From Bisporella sp. PMI_857 (taxonomy: Eukaryota > Ascomycota > Leotiomycetes > Helotiales > Helotiaceae), in contig JAJSPD010000057.1 of assembly GCA_021307315.1 (NCBI GenBank), positions 234,150 through 298,149 of the forward strand: a stretch of 64,000 nt of DNA. Reading direction: 5' to 3'. Of the stretch, positions 46,494 to 57,814 are shown piece after piece. The position numbers and the translations under genes were made by a program. The stretch's first letter is position 1. Each line of letters starts with the position of its first letter. The notes below the pieces were generated by a model. That model was not told the DNA's origin and ran no database searches. It saw only the letters and a list, made by a program, of their open reading frames with translations.

Positions 46494-47264
46494 TTAAACC
46501 TTCATCTCCACGAGCCCGTGCTTCCAGACGGTAACGAATGGAGTGACGCCATCCTCACGATAGTTCATGAGAACAACCCTAGAGCCAAGTCAGAGTGCGG
46601 TAAAAAATAATGTTAAAGAAAAGGAAACTCACATTCCATCGGGATCCATGGATTCGCCGACATAGAAGTCATAATCCTTGAATTTGGCAACGATCTTCTT
46701 GGCGTATGCTTGAGCGCCCTTTTGGAACTCATCAATCTTTGCCTGGTCAGCTCCCTTTTCCTTCATTGCCTCCTGAACCTTCTTCATATATGCTGCGCCG
46801 GTTAGTTGAGTGCACGAAATCTGCTCGCCTGAGTGCCTTACTTTTGAGATGGCTGAGATATGATTTCTTGTCAAATGAGGTCGATGTAAGGCGGAAAGAG
46901 TTGACCACGTTGTTGACCTGCACTGCCCCGTCCTCAACGCCTTCTTCGGCCTCCTCAGCAGATGCGTTGGCACCGGTGTCTATACCACTCGGTCAGCGTC
47001 ATTCGACCGATTGCTGGGACGGATTGATACGTACCAACCTCAACCGCTCCCAAGGTGATCATTGCGCAATCGACTTCATAGACAGCCCCATCGACCTCCT
47101 TGAGATCGTATGAGTCGGAAATGATCTCATCACCAGTGAGGATATCCTATATCAATTGTCAACAAAGATATCCCCGCACAGTTGGAGTTGGGGGGGAGGT
47201 CAGAGCCCTATGCGGGGTCGCAGGATGGGTTTGTGCGAGGCTAACACACCTTGTAAATTATCAT
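46494..47264 (-). CDS. TMA19: Translationally controlled tumour protein homolog (TCTP)
   Basis: An abundant, ribosome-associated, calcium- and microtubule-interacting protein. Five exons on the minus strand: 47264-47250, 47146-47035, 46979-46842, 46792-46633 and 46578-46494, summing to 510 nt (169 aa, the normal family size). The first exon encodes only MIIYK. Motifs follow the family: [63 protein letters not shown], then the helical hairpin [13 protein letters not shown] and [28 protein letters not shown], and the end [22 protein letters not shown]. The short first exon and small exons make the gene easy to mis-annotate. It is divergent from the SUR2 gene. Confidence 0.95.
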
Positions 47265-47962
47265 TTTGGAGGTAGATGATGATACCTGGCGTGGGTTGGT
47301 AGTTGTTAGAGAAGGCTTAAGAATAGGTAGGTGTAGATATGAAGAGGAGGGAGTCTGAATCTGCGATAGTGGGTTTGTGGAAGAAAATAATTGGCATTTG
47401 TACCCCTCCAGCCTTATCCTCTTACTGGCTAGATATTGACTAGCGCTGGTTGGGCTTAACGCTGAATCGGCCGCAAGCTAGGATATACTGAGACTAGCAT
47501 CCATGGAAATATTTTGCCTTGAAAGTGAGGCATTAATATTGGCGAGCATAATCTCTTGCCGATGGTCCAGCCAATGCAAGTCTGACATAGGGCTCCCCAT
47601 AGAGGACGTGAACCTTGATGATTAGATAAACGTTTTGATATCAATTGTGCCCCATTAAGAATAGAATACACAAGGTAGACATGATGTAAGCTTTAGTTGC
47701 AGCTGACTGTATCGTACTTTAAAAAAGGGGTCGATTATATAATACTTTGGAGAAATCAGTGCCCAGTAGATGATCGGCTTTGTCGGATGCAAAGCTAAAC
47801 GAAATTTGATAACAGGTGAGGTGTGGCGTGCCTTTTCCGCATGCGCTCCTCTCCTTACCCAACGAGCACTGTACTTTTCTTCCTCAAATAATCTGACTCT
47901 CCTTCGTGCGCACCACGGTAACTGCTCTTTCCTCAGTCCTCTCCTTTCTTAATACCGTCATC
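47265..47962. other. Shared promoter region of TCTP and SUR2
   Basis: About 700 bp between two divergent start codons. The SUR2 side ends in a pyrimidine-rich leader. No gene recognised; short frames at 47456-47671 and 47770-47952 look accidental. Confidence 0.65.
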
Positions 47963-49133
47963 ATGGCGAACCTCACATCCGCGATCAACATGTCTGCCGC
48001 CCATGATCATGGTCTTCCGCCTCTACCCTCATATACTCTATCACCTGTCCCGCCCCTCTTGCCCTTCATCTCCGACTTTTACCTCTCTCTTCTACTTCCA
48101 GTTCTAGCATACTGGATCTTCTCGATGATGTTCCATGTCATTGATATCTACGATTTCTGGCCGCAGTACAGATTGCACACACCAGCTGAAATTCTCAAAA
48201 GGAATCACGTCTCACGGTACGAGGTGGCACGCGACGTCATTATACAACAAGTTCTACAGGTTGGGATGGGAGTTGTCTTGGGCATGACTGAGCCAGAAGA
48301 TATGCGAGGGAAGGAGGATTATGATGTTGCACGCTGGGCAACCAGAGTCCGACTTGCTCAAAGAGCTCTTCCGCAGCTCCTCGGACTGCTTGGATTAAAC
48401 GCTGCTGCCATTTCGCAGAATGTTTCAGGATCACACCCCATCATCGCTGCTGTTCTGGCTGGTGGGAAGTACCCCTCGGTGACAATGGGGTTTGACATTA
48501 GTGGAGCCCCGATCCCGGCGTTTGCAAGCTGGGAATTGTTTGTAGCAAAGGCTATATACTGGTATATTGTGCCAGCATTACAGTTCACCCTGGCAGTCCT
48601 CATTCTGGACACATGGCAATATTTCCTGCACCGAGCGATGCACATGAATAAGTGGTTGTACAGTAGGTTTTCCTGTGCAAGGTCAACTGGTCACTGGCTA
48701 ACGAATATGCTCAGCTACGTTCCACTCCCGGCATCATCGCCTATATGTTCCTTACGCTTATGGTGCGCTATACAATCATCCATTCGAGGGGTTCCTCTTA
48801 GATACAATTGGAGCTAGTCTTGCCTACAAAGCCTCAATGATGACCGCACGCCAGGGAGTGGCTTTCTTCGCAGGCTCCAGCATCAAGACAGTCGACGACC
48901 ACTGCGGATATGCCTTCCCATGGGACCCTCTGCAGCATATCACAGGTAACAATGCTGCTTATCACGATATCCATCACCAGAGCTGGGGTATCAAGACCAA
49001 TTTCTCGCAACCATTTTTCACCTTCTGGGACAAGTTTCTTGGCACGATGTGGAAAGGCGACACCACGACTAGATATGAGCGAGCAAAAAAAACTGCGCAG
49101 TTCAAGGCCGATGCAGACAAAGTTGAATTGTAG
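47963..49133 (+). CDS. SUR2: Sphinganine C4-hydroxylase, Sur2 family (fatty acid hydroxylase superfamily)
   Basis: A di-iron ER membrane enzyme that hydroxylates sphinganine to phytosphingosine. Exons are 47963-48662 and 48715-49133 (372 aa). Hydrophobic segments include FYLSLLLPVLAYWIFSMMFHVI and LQFTLAVLILDTWQYFLH. The three histidine boxes are all present: HRAMH near the exon end, HSRHH (TTFHSRHHRLYVPY, formed by the splice at 48662/48715), and HDIHH (AAYHDIHHQSWGIKTNFSQPF). The phrase DDHCGYAFPWDP is also typical. Without removing the intron, the frame reads into unrelated residues and loses HSRHH. It neighbours a lipid-linked set only loosely: the ELO gene is 17 kb away. Confidence 0.94.
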
Positions 49134-49550
49134 GATCGCAAGTCAAGATATGTATGATATGATGAAGTTGGCCCCTTGGTCAAGAACTGACCACCTACTT
49201 GAATAGCGTTGGATTTGGGTTATGGCGTTTGGGAAGTTTGTACATTACAAAGGCACTACACTTCAGATGGTGCGGATACCTCGGTGCAGGATACCCTATA
49301 ATACTAATAACAAGACGACCTCTACAATCACAGTCGCTGATATGTCATTTTTGCAAGATAGTCATTGAAAGAAAGAGAATTAAACACATATCCCTCCTCA
49401 CTCTATCCAACATTCTCGCAAGTAGCTAGAAGTCCCAAGCTGCACAAGGGGAGATAAGGAACGATACATGAATAGTGCCGGAACTTGCTTCAAGCGAAGA
49501 TGGGAAGCAAACGGTGAAATCAAAAAAATAGGGAGGCAAAAAAGGTAGCC

Positions 49551-49622
49551 TGCGCCCTACGAGATTCGAACTCGTGTATTTTCCTTGGGAAGGAAACCAG
49601 TTAACCACTACTGCAAGAGCGC
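49551..49622 (-). tRNA. tRNA-Gly (anticodon CCC)
   Basis: Read on the minus strand, the sequence folds into a full cloverleaf of 72 nt. The acceptor stem GCGCTCT pairs with AGGGCGC (with one G-U pair), and the discriminator is A. The D stem is CAGT/ACTG. The anticodon stem TTTCC/GGAAA encloses the loop TTCCCAA, so the anticodon is CCC (Gly). The variable loop is short (ATAC). The T stem is ACGAG/CTCGT around TTCGAAT. There is no intron. An A-rich stretch on the plus strand lies beyond its 3' end, giving an oligo-T on the tRNA strand typical of a Pol III terminator. Confidence 0.95.
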
Positions 49623-50468
49623 CATCTGTACTATTTCGCGCCAGGTTTGATTGACATTGAGTAAAGCAAGACTTTAAAAGGACTGGATGTTGTGATGAAA
49701 TTGTGGGTGAACGAACAGGTAGTTAGATGCCTGATCCGGAAAGAAGGGGACCCAACAGCTTGAACAACAGTCGTTTTAGTAGTCGCCCGGCCCTCGTTTT
49801 CAACAAACTCCGCTTCGCATGGAAAGAGATCAAAATATACAGCGGAAACCACAGGGAATTGGTTTTGCTTGAGAGCTGGTGATGGGATGGTCTGGTGGAC
49901 GGTGGACTTGAATGCCGAACTCGAGCACAAGCCGGCCATTACCTGAGTATTTGGAAAACCCCTATCGTGGTAAGGTTCAAGTCAAACCTCTAAGCAACTC
50001 AATTCATAGGTAAACGCATGATCTGCGCATTCTTCTCACATCGAACATTCCCAGCGGGTACGGCAGCATTGATGTGTTTTGAATATAATGTATCATCCTA
50101 TCATCCCCTGACCTACAGTGGCCAAAAGCAGCCATGCGCATGAAAATGAAAAAAAAGACGAACTAAACCGGATCGCCGGCATGCGGCTCAGTATCAGAAG
50201 GATTTAACGATGGGGGTCGGGAAAATCACAGATGACAGGCTTAAGAAAAATACAAGGGGGGTTACTATACTCTGCCTTGCTGGGCTGAGCGCTGGGAGAT
50301 GAGCAGTACTTACTCACAGGACTCATAGTATGGGACAGGGCCAAGACTAAGACAGAGGTATGTAAGGGAGTGGCATGTTTTATTTATAATTATTCTGCAC
50401 AACATTAGTAGAATCATCATCCAAAGACCTAAGGGGAAGGTGAGTATTGGGAGGACAAAATATCGCAT

Positions 50469-50605
50469 GCACACACACACACATACATACGCACACGCAC
50501 ACGGATCCCTTAATATCTTGATTTTTCCCAAAAGTCAAGTTAGCTGACCTTGCATATGGGAGTACACACATACATAGTACAGTACATAAATACATGCATA
50601 CATAC
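50469..50605. repeat. CA/CATA microsatellite block
   Basis: CACACACACACA and CATACATAC runs at about 50469-50500 are followed, after a short non-repetitive gap, by ACACATACATAG and ACATACATAC-type runs to about 50605. On the minus strand they give Val/Cys/Met-rich shadow frames only. Confidence 0.8.
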
Positions 50606-52065
50606 TGTACAACACGTTCCTTGTACGGGACGCTCATTGGGTCTTAGGGGGATAATTGGAGGGATCGATTTCAAAATGAAGCAAACAACCAATCAAAACA
50701 TGTTCCAAGGGACCTCCACTCCCTCCTCCGCTGCCCATGTCGGGCCGGTCAGGGGGGGAAGGGGAAGGAGAGGAGGAGGAAGGGGGCCGGGCGAGTAACC
50801 GAGTCACAGAACAAAAGTGAGTTTACTTGGTACATGGGACACGGGGAACATTGGCACGTCATACCTGAAACAAACATCACAAAGTATATTGATTGTTCCC
50901 CTTCTAGAGTAGAAGGCAAATGCCGTATCGTGAGGGTGTCATCAAATCCCGTTTGACGCTGGAAGGATGCAAAACTCAATTACCAGAAAAGCCTGAGGAT
51001 TAGGTTAGGGTTTAGATTCAGGTCGAGGCTCGGGTTCAGATTTCAGATTCAGGAGCAGCCACCACCAAGTCCCGATAAACTTTACTGCACCGTCCAGGCC
51101 GGCTTTTCTCGAACGCGGCCTCAGCCATCGTTACTTCCCGTCATACCACCACCAACACCATCCAAAGGATAAAGGAGAAGCGTATCCCCGTAAGATATCT
51201 TCCACCAAGACAAAGAATTGTCTGTTTCTGTTAGGCCAGGGGAGATTTCAATATATCAAACCCTCTCTTAATTTGTTCTATCCGTCAAAACCTTTGCTGT
51301 ACATGGCACACCCCCCTGCAGCTCAGCCTCATCCAAGCCGCTTCCGCATTGTAGTGCTCAGCTACAGCTACGCCGGTTTAATCAGGACACAATATTCAGC
51401 TAGCTACAGGTGCAATCCAAATAGCGTCCATTAGCTCCGACCACCCAGCCAAAGAGATCCGATAACACGCCTTCTCATTTTATTTACAGCTGCGGAGTGG
51501 ACCAAAACCAATTCAAGCCATATGTTAAAGTCTTGTTCTTCCCGTCGCTTTGGTGGTGGATTACAAGACTTCTGACTTGGACAACGGGCGGCGAGAATTC
51601 TTCACCAACCGTGAACATTTTCCTGGCAAGCACACAGCAGCACTTCCACGCATAATCCCGCGAGCAATTTCAAGTACTGAAATTGTGATCAGAACCGTTA
51701 GGATTTGAGGGTCCGTTAAGCGCTTAGCTTTGAATGGTCGCTCACATCGAGGCGCCTATCAATCCATGCACCGTAAGCTTGACTCGCCCAGGAAACATCA
51801 TAATTCTGTGAAGATTCCATAGAAGAGGTCGCTCATCAAACTTCGCGGCTATCTCAAACAAATCTGAGATATAAGCAACACCCTATTTTGGGCCACCAAC
51901 GATCAACTCGTACACCTCTTTCTAGCCTAGGCATGCTACCAGCTCATCATACAAGATATCGACTTTCTTCTACTTCAACCGACAGTGATTTTGTCGACTC
52001 TGTCCCCTCTTATATTAAGTCTGTATATATTATCTTGGGCCGGACCTAAGTATCACCTCGACAAG

Positions 52066-54238
52066 ATGGACACCACTTTAATGACCTTCCACCTGTACGT
52101 TCCCTTATCCTCCATGCCGAGTTTTGTGTACGTCTCTCTGTTTCTAGACAAAGCTTTTGAGCTAGTGCTGAAAGCTACCGTCTGAAAATTCCCAATTTCA
52201 TCCACCTTGCTCTGTTGTTGTATGCGCGATTTCTCGAGTTCCTCTCCGGATTAGGAAACCCGTGGTCGCAACCATTCTTCGTCTGATCTAAGATCTTGAT
52301 ATTTCAGCTGAAAGTTTTTATATCATTGCATCCTGTCAATTGTGCTCTCCGCCCAGGAAGTTTTACCGCACACTTGTGTCTCTGTTGTCCACAAACGAAA
52401 CTTTGCGTCACTATTGGACACTTGGAACATAATATCAGTCCTTGTCCTGATCTCTCATTTGTTTCACAATCGATCATATACTTCATTTCGCTGCCGAGTT
52501 AATTGCGTTTGTGCATGCTATCAAGTCGATACCTGATCGGCACCTGGCATATATAACCCATTTTATAGACGAGCCCAATATCCCGAATCAGTGCTCAAAA
52601 TTTAAGGGGCTTGCACGTTTAGCCGACGTCGCCACCAATACCAGTAGAAAATCCCACAAATCTATTGCTTATATTAGCATTTTCTCGAATTTATCATTCT
52701 TAATCTCGATCCGCTGACGATATACCAGACAAACTTCCATATATACACATTCACTTCATCTAATCGGATCATGGGACAATTTCACGAAACGCTACTCGAT
52801 GGAGCGAGATGTAAGACGGTGTAATAGCCAATGGCGTGGATGCTATAAGTTCGAAGATATCGTTTGCGATGGAGATGGAGAGACCAGTCCGAAACGAACT
52901 GGCGGCTTAAAGATGGGATCCACGTACTACTACTATGTTCGTGACTTTCAACCGAAATGAACATCAAAAGCTGATTTATAATAGTATGAGTTGGACGACG
53001 GGACTGAGACTTATGACCCTTCACTTCCATTCACCACAGCTTGCCCATATCTTCCAGGGCAACCCTTGAACCTGCTGTCAGTGCCAGTTGAGGTTCAACC
53101 TCCGAGGACTCGCAGCGCCTCAATGAACTCATTAGCTCACGACGATATTATGACAATGAACCCGGCCGACAAGTTCATGTCGCCTCGGGCTCCTCCTCCT
53201 CTACCATCAGCATTACCCAGATTGCAGACAGCACCATCAGCGCTTCTGAGAAAACGCGTAGCTCGTTCAGTCTCGCCCAGTTCGCCTAGATCGCCCTGGT
53301 CACCCAAAGCATTCTTTGGTCTTAGGCAACATCAAGACAGCAGTCGGCGGGGCCGTTCATCATCAGTCAAAACCCTGGCATCCTCTACTACAGTAGTTCC
53401 GACATATGATGGTCGTTCGGTTAACGAGAGAAAATCACATTCAGTACCACATACTCGAAATGCGTCTCCTCATTCAGTCAAGCGAAACTTGTCCAGAGAC
53501 CCATCGCCTCTCAGGCAAGTCACCACACAGGAAATCAGTAACTACAACTCCACCGTCTTGGGCATTCCGGACGAGATTGAGGAGGACGAAGAGGATGATG
53601 ACAATTTTGCTTCAGAGGTCAATCGTATGTCTTCCTTGACACAAAGCATTCTCACACCTCTAGCGCCTCCGCCTGGTAACTTGCCATATTACCCATCATC
53701 GGCCAGACCAACTACATCTAAAGACCATTCAAAACCACTTCCTCTGCTTCCTGGGCAACTCGAGGTTAATCTTCATCCTCAGCCTCTCCGCCTGCGGAAC
53801 CAAACGTTGTCTGGGAACCTGTTCGATCCTGCGGCAGTTACGGGATCTCGCTTCTCCATGTCCACAATTTCTACCACCAGGACATCGCCAACCGATAGCC
53901 ATTTCTCCTTTAGTGATTCTCCATCGCTTCTGGAGCCCAGTGAAGATTTGGACTCATCTGTGGACCTTGGAAGTGGAGATGAATCTACATATGGCCCTGT
54001 AGCAGATGAAGATAACCCATTTAATGGTTACAGCTTACCAGGGTCTGAGCATTCTTCCCGTCAAACTGTTTCCAAGGAGGAGGCAATCTCGCCGTTAACA
54101 CAGGCATCGAGTAGAGCGACATTTGGTGGTGTAGCACCCTTCTCTCCTAGTGCTTTGGTACATGATGCGAATATCAGCGCATTGCAGGATCTGCTCAAGG
54201 ATCTCGGTTACCTTGGGGAAGCGATCACTGGGAAGTGA
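52066..54238 (+). CDS. Fungal protein with AMPK1-CBM / CBM48-like E-set domain and disordered tail
   Basis: The N-terminal domain resembles the glycogen-binding E-set fold of AMPK-beta type proteins; its function is unknown to me. Proposed exons are 52066-52094, 52729-52936 and 52985-54238 (1491 nt, 496 aa). Exon 1 encodes MDTTLMTFHL. Exon 2 continues TSIYTHSLHLIGSWDNFTKR, VRRCNSQWRGCYKFEDIV and LKMGSTYYYY. Exon 3 opens YELDDGTETYDPS, PYLPGQPLNLL. The GSWDNF, W-x-G-CYKF and KMG-YYYYYELDDG order is what such fungal proteins show, in my recollection. The rest is Ser/Pro-rich with repeated SPRSP, an acidic EEDEEDDD run and the conserved C-terminal ALQDLLKDLGYLGEAI. Intron 1 is 634 nt and exon 1 is only 29 nt, so the exact first exon is less certain than the rest. 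Confidence 0.78.
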
Positions 54239-54897
54239 ACTGACACAAATAAGAAATGAAACGAGTGTAAATGAGTGATAAAAAGTGCTTGTGCATTGCG
54301 GCTCGGACTGGAAGCCATATTTAGCATCTTTGATAGATTTTGGGATCATTTAGCGTGGAGTTCCGGCATGTATATACGGGGATAAGGAGTTGTTAGAGTT
54401 GACGCTATCGTTTTCAAAATTGGGAGATCATGGGTTAGCGATGTACATGATGGATGCTGTGATATCTAGATGGTAATGAGATTACGATTAGCCATGTACC
54501 ACGAGGTTGCTGAATGAGGGAATGCTCATAGATTTACGGGACGCAGTTTAGCCAAATGCAAAGATGCGAGGGGGCAATGGATGCATCTCCCTTTCTCTAA
54601 ATATTTATGCCGATATACGAAAGCATTGATTTGTAGTGCGCTACATCAACAGTCACACGAGGTTCAAATAGACATCGTTCACACTTGACACACTCATGTC
54701 AATGAACAAGGAAGGTTAATATTATATTGCACAATCTACAGTCCAGATTCCGAATACATTGCGGCCGCATGACCCGCCTCCCATCCCACCACTAAATCCT
54801 TTCTTTCCCTCAAAACCTGCCACCCAGTTCCTCGTTGCCTCACACACAAATATTGCTCCCTCCCCATTTGAAATCATACCCAAATCATTCCAAAAAA
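54239..54897. other. Intergenic, 0.66 kb
   Basis: Upstream of the thioredoxin-like gene. Pyrimidine- and A-rich at the 3' end (CCAAAAAAATG leader). No gene seen. Confidence 0.7.
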
Positions 54898-55445
54898 ATG
54901 CCCCTCGAGATCTCAGCAGAGTCTGCTTCAGCCGTTGAGAAGTGGCTCAAGGAAACAGCCACCACTACGGGCAAGCCCGCGTATCTGGTCGTCTACGCGT
55001 CGTTGGTGAACGGTAGGAGCTGGTGTGGGGACTGTAGGGCCGCGGAGCCGTTTGTTGAGACGGCGTTTGGGAAGGGAGAGGATGTGGTGAAGGTTGTTTA
55101 TGCGGGGGAGCAGGGGGCGTGAGTCTTTTTATTTATTTATTCTTGTTTTTTGTTTCGGTTAGAAAGGAAGGAATGGGGACCGAAAGCTAAAGACGCGTGT
55201 GCTGATGATTTATAGATGGAGGGACCCAGGGAATGTGTGGAGGAAAGCGCCGTTTTCGGTCCAGAAACTGCCTACGGTTGTTAAGGTTGATGGGAACGGG
55301 GTAAGTTACTCTTCTGCCTTTGGCCCTGGGGGCTCTGGTGGTTGAAAGATGGAGAATGACGGCTAACAAGCTTTAGAACTTGTCACGGTTGGTAGAAGAG
55401 GATGTCTATAATCCGCGAAAGCTGGATGCGTTTTTGAAGGGGTAG
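54898..55445 (+). CDS. Thioredoxin-like TXNDC17/TRP14 family protein
   Basis: A small cytosolic disulphide reductase-like protein (DUF953 fold). Exons are 54898-55118, 55216-55300 and 55377-55445 (375 nt, 124 aa). The active-site motif is WCGDC in SWCGDCRAAEPFVE, the WCxDC form that distinguishes this family from classical thioredoxin (WCGPC). The lead-in strand is PAYLVVYASL, followed by VVKVVYAGEQGA, and the cis-Pro loop region QKLPTVVKVD, which ends at the splice to NLSRLVEEDVYNPRKLDAFL. The AAAAAAATG start context and phase-matched introns make the model firm. The usual cofactor partner, thioredoxin reductase, is not in the window. Confidence 0.9.
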
Positions 55446-57814
55446 GCATTTCCTTCGGTATTTTACCACTTTGAGACATTGGAAGAAGCATTGGTATTTC
55501 GAATATGGTTCCTGTATTTGTACTAATCAAAACTCGCTTTCCAAAACAGAAAGTCCCAACAGTCTAAACTTTGAGTCTGGATACCACATCGATGATTCGA
55601 CACCGGCGCGGTTCGTATCTGAAGCCGAGCTCAAATATTATTCTGTGTTGGGATGTGCTCGTTCGCCAAAACGGCGATTGTGAGTTGCGCGTAGCAGGCA
55701 TCAATAGCGACTTGACAATCACAGGTTCTGGAGTTGACCGCGTGCAAGGAGTAGTACACAGACAGATAAGTGGTATGATAATACCTGAAGGCCAAGAGGG
55801 ATCTCTATGCTGCGTCGCTGACACGGTCACTGATCCGGCTGAGCTTAGTTTGGCTTCAGCTTGAAAGTAAGGCGATGTCCCCCTTTCTACTTTTGTAAAT
55901 TGAATCAACTCTACCTGTATCCTCGTTCACTTCGCTCTTCGGTTCATGCAAGAATCTTCAATTTCTACTAAAAATCGGCTAATTTTCTTAAAGATATCTC
56001 AGATCTCAGTGTTGTGGTTTGCAGAGTGTTTCTCAGATGTCTTGTATGCTCTCGTTTTGCTGTCTCAATGCTTCATGGCTCGAAAGCTACATGAAAAGAT
56101 CATCACGCCCAAGCGTGCGCAGATCAAGGCGCTTTACCAGAGATCTACTCCATTGTCAGAGAGCATTGGCGTAATATCCTTCGAACCAAGAAGATTTGTT
56201 GGTAGCATAGAAGACCACGCAAGCTCCGTACACTGTGTATGATTCAGAACCTTGTATCGCAAAGCATCGGTACTCCCAGAATGTGGGCAAAGGACCAGAT
56301 GGTCGATCTAAATCAGAACTGTATTGCCAGAACTAAGGAATTGTAGTTCCTATTCCGACAGCACTTTAAGATCAATGCAGAGAAACCAGGTGATTCCGGA
56401 AATTGATGATGATGAGATATTAGATGTTAAAATTCCCAACCTGTTTTGAGGCTGTCCTCTAGAAAGCTGAAGTCGCAATTGAAGACGTAGGCCTTATGTT
56501 TCCACCATTCACTCACAAGTGTCTAAATATCTTTGGTACTCCAAACAGACATAACATTTTGGCAACCTCGTTAAATCATTTTTGAATATCGAAAATATGA
56601 AGGTACAGAGGCAAAGGACCTAGCACATAGTAAGTTTATCAATTCTCTTGAGGTACATATCTGTTACCCTATAATCGTAATTCTGTTTCTTAGAACATTC
56701 CCTTATCAGCTGCCTCGGTAGACGCTCTGCGAGGTCCACGAGCTTAGATCTGGCACATGATAACTTTGATACATTGGAATAAGATCTTTGATAAGCCATG
56801 CTTGACAATTTCCAACCTCAAGGAAGATATTCCCTCATGCTAACCATTGATTTGGTGGTTGGCCACAGCAAACTAATGTGACTTCTGACCACGTGATGGC
56901 TAAGGATGGAAACGCGCTTCCCGATTTCTCCATGACTCTCCAATGCTGCGAAACTATTCTAGCAGTCTTCTTCTATAAACGCATTTGCACATCGTTTATC
57001 GCCGATGTGTCATTTAATTGAAACATTGATACTGGACCAAATTAAGCGACAAGGCCTCGATGGTGCTTACCGTACAGTGCATTACATTTGGTGTAAAGCT
57101 TGTTCAAGCATGCCTAGAATACCTACAGCATTAGGTATTTTGATTGAGCCCAACCACCTGCCTGATGCTTATTTTCGACACTGCTGGGCAGGTAGTACTG
57201 TTATAGGCACTAGAACAATGTTACATATAGAGTACTTACTTACAATGCACATACCTGATGCGAGTGCAGGCCGCGCACTATATTAGGCTTTAACCTCGCA
57301 TCGGCACTAGCACCTGGACCGGCAGATCTGGGATCTGGTGTTCTTTTTCACCTTCCTAGTTCATGCCCAGGCCCCCGTGTGGTTAGGCGCTCGGGCTTGG
57401 CCGGCACTTGACCAGGAAGCCCGCCGAGCCAGCCCACGACAGGCCTGAAATCCTTGAAAGCCCTGGAAAGGAGATCTACGGGACGCAATCAGCAATCAAT
57501 GTATGACCTGCATTTGCTGAGATGCTGGCTGCCCAGCCCAACTTCCTGGAGAAGAAGGCGATCACCACCGTTTTCCACCTCTCTCCACCGCTCCCAGCTT
57601 CCTGAAACAGCAGGCGCCCGAGAAGTGACAAGGCACATTACCGGTATCTGCGTATCTCTGGTGGAGGTCAACATGCCAGCTATACCAGCAGACGAACTGG
57701 GGCAGCTGCGAAGTTTAGGAACTGAGGAGGTCGAGAGAAGCATATAATTGTCGAGCAAGCCCGCGTCATGAAGCGGTACGCTTTCCACTCGACTCGGCCA
57801 TCCCCCTCGTCACC
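55446..57814. other. Gene-poor interval, 2.4 kb
   Basis: Short antiparallel frames at 55564-55908 (114 aa minus, 97 aa plus) overlap each other and I cannot favour either. A frame at 55946-56242 reads ARKLHEKIITPKRAQIKAL, loosely like a helix-turn-helix of a transposase, but is too short to call. A GC-rich block lies at 57.29-57.45 kb, and the last 350 bp are probably the promoter and leader of the carboxypeptidase. Confidence 0.5.

Larger units (their letters stand above)
49134..52065. other. Long gene-poor interval with low-complexity tracts
   Basis: Apart from the tRNA at 49551-49622, I see no gene. CA/TA-rich microsatellites lie at 50469-50605 and a G/A-rich block at 50745-50795. From 51 kb onward the DNA looks like the regulatory upstream region of the CBM48-like gene; the pieces are mainly short frames and CA- or TC-rich tracts. 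A single TTAGGGTTT at about 51.0 kb is not a telomere repeat array. Confidence 0.55.

Noticed and set aside
51004..51020. Telomere-like TTAGGGTTT
   Set aside because: A single occurrence; no tandem array and flanking genes continue.
55564..55908. Overlapping 114-aa (minus) and 97-aa (plus) ORFs
   Set aside because: No domain or family similarity on either strand, and no sign which one would be used.
57454..57747. 97-aa ORF upstream of the carboxypeptidase
   Set aside because: Probably in its promoter or 5' leader; no family similarity.
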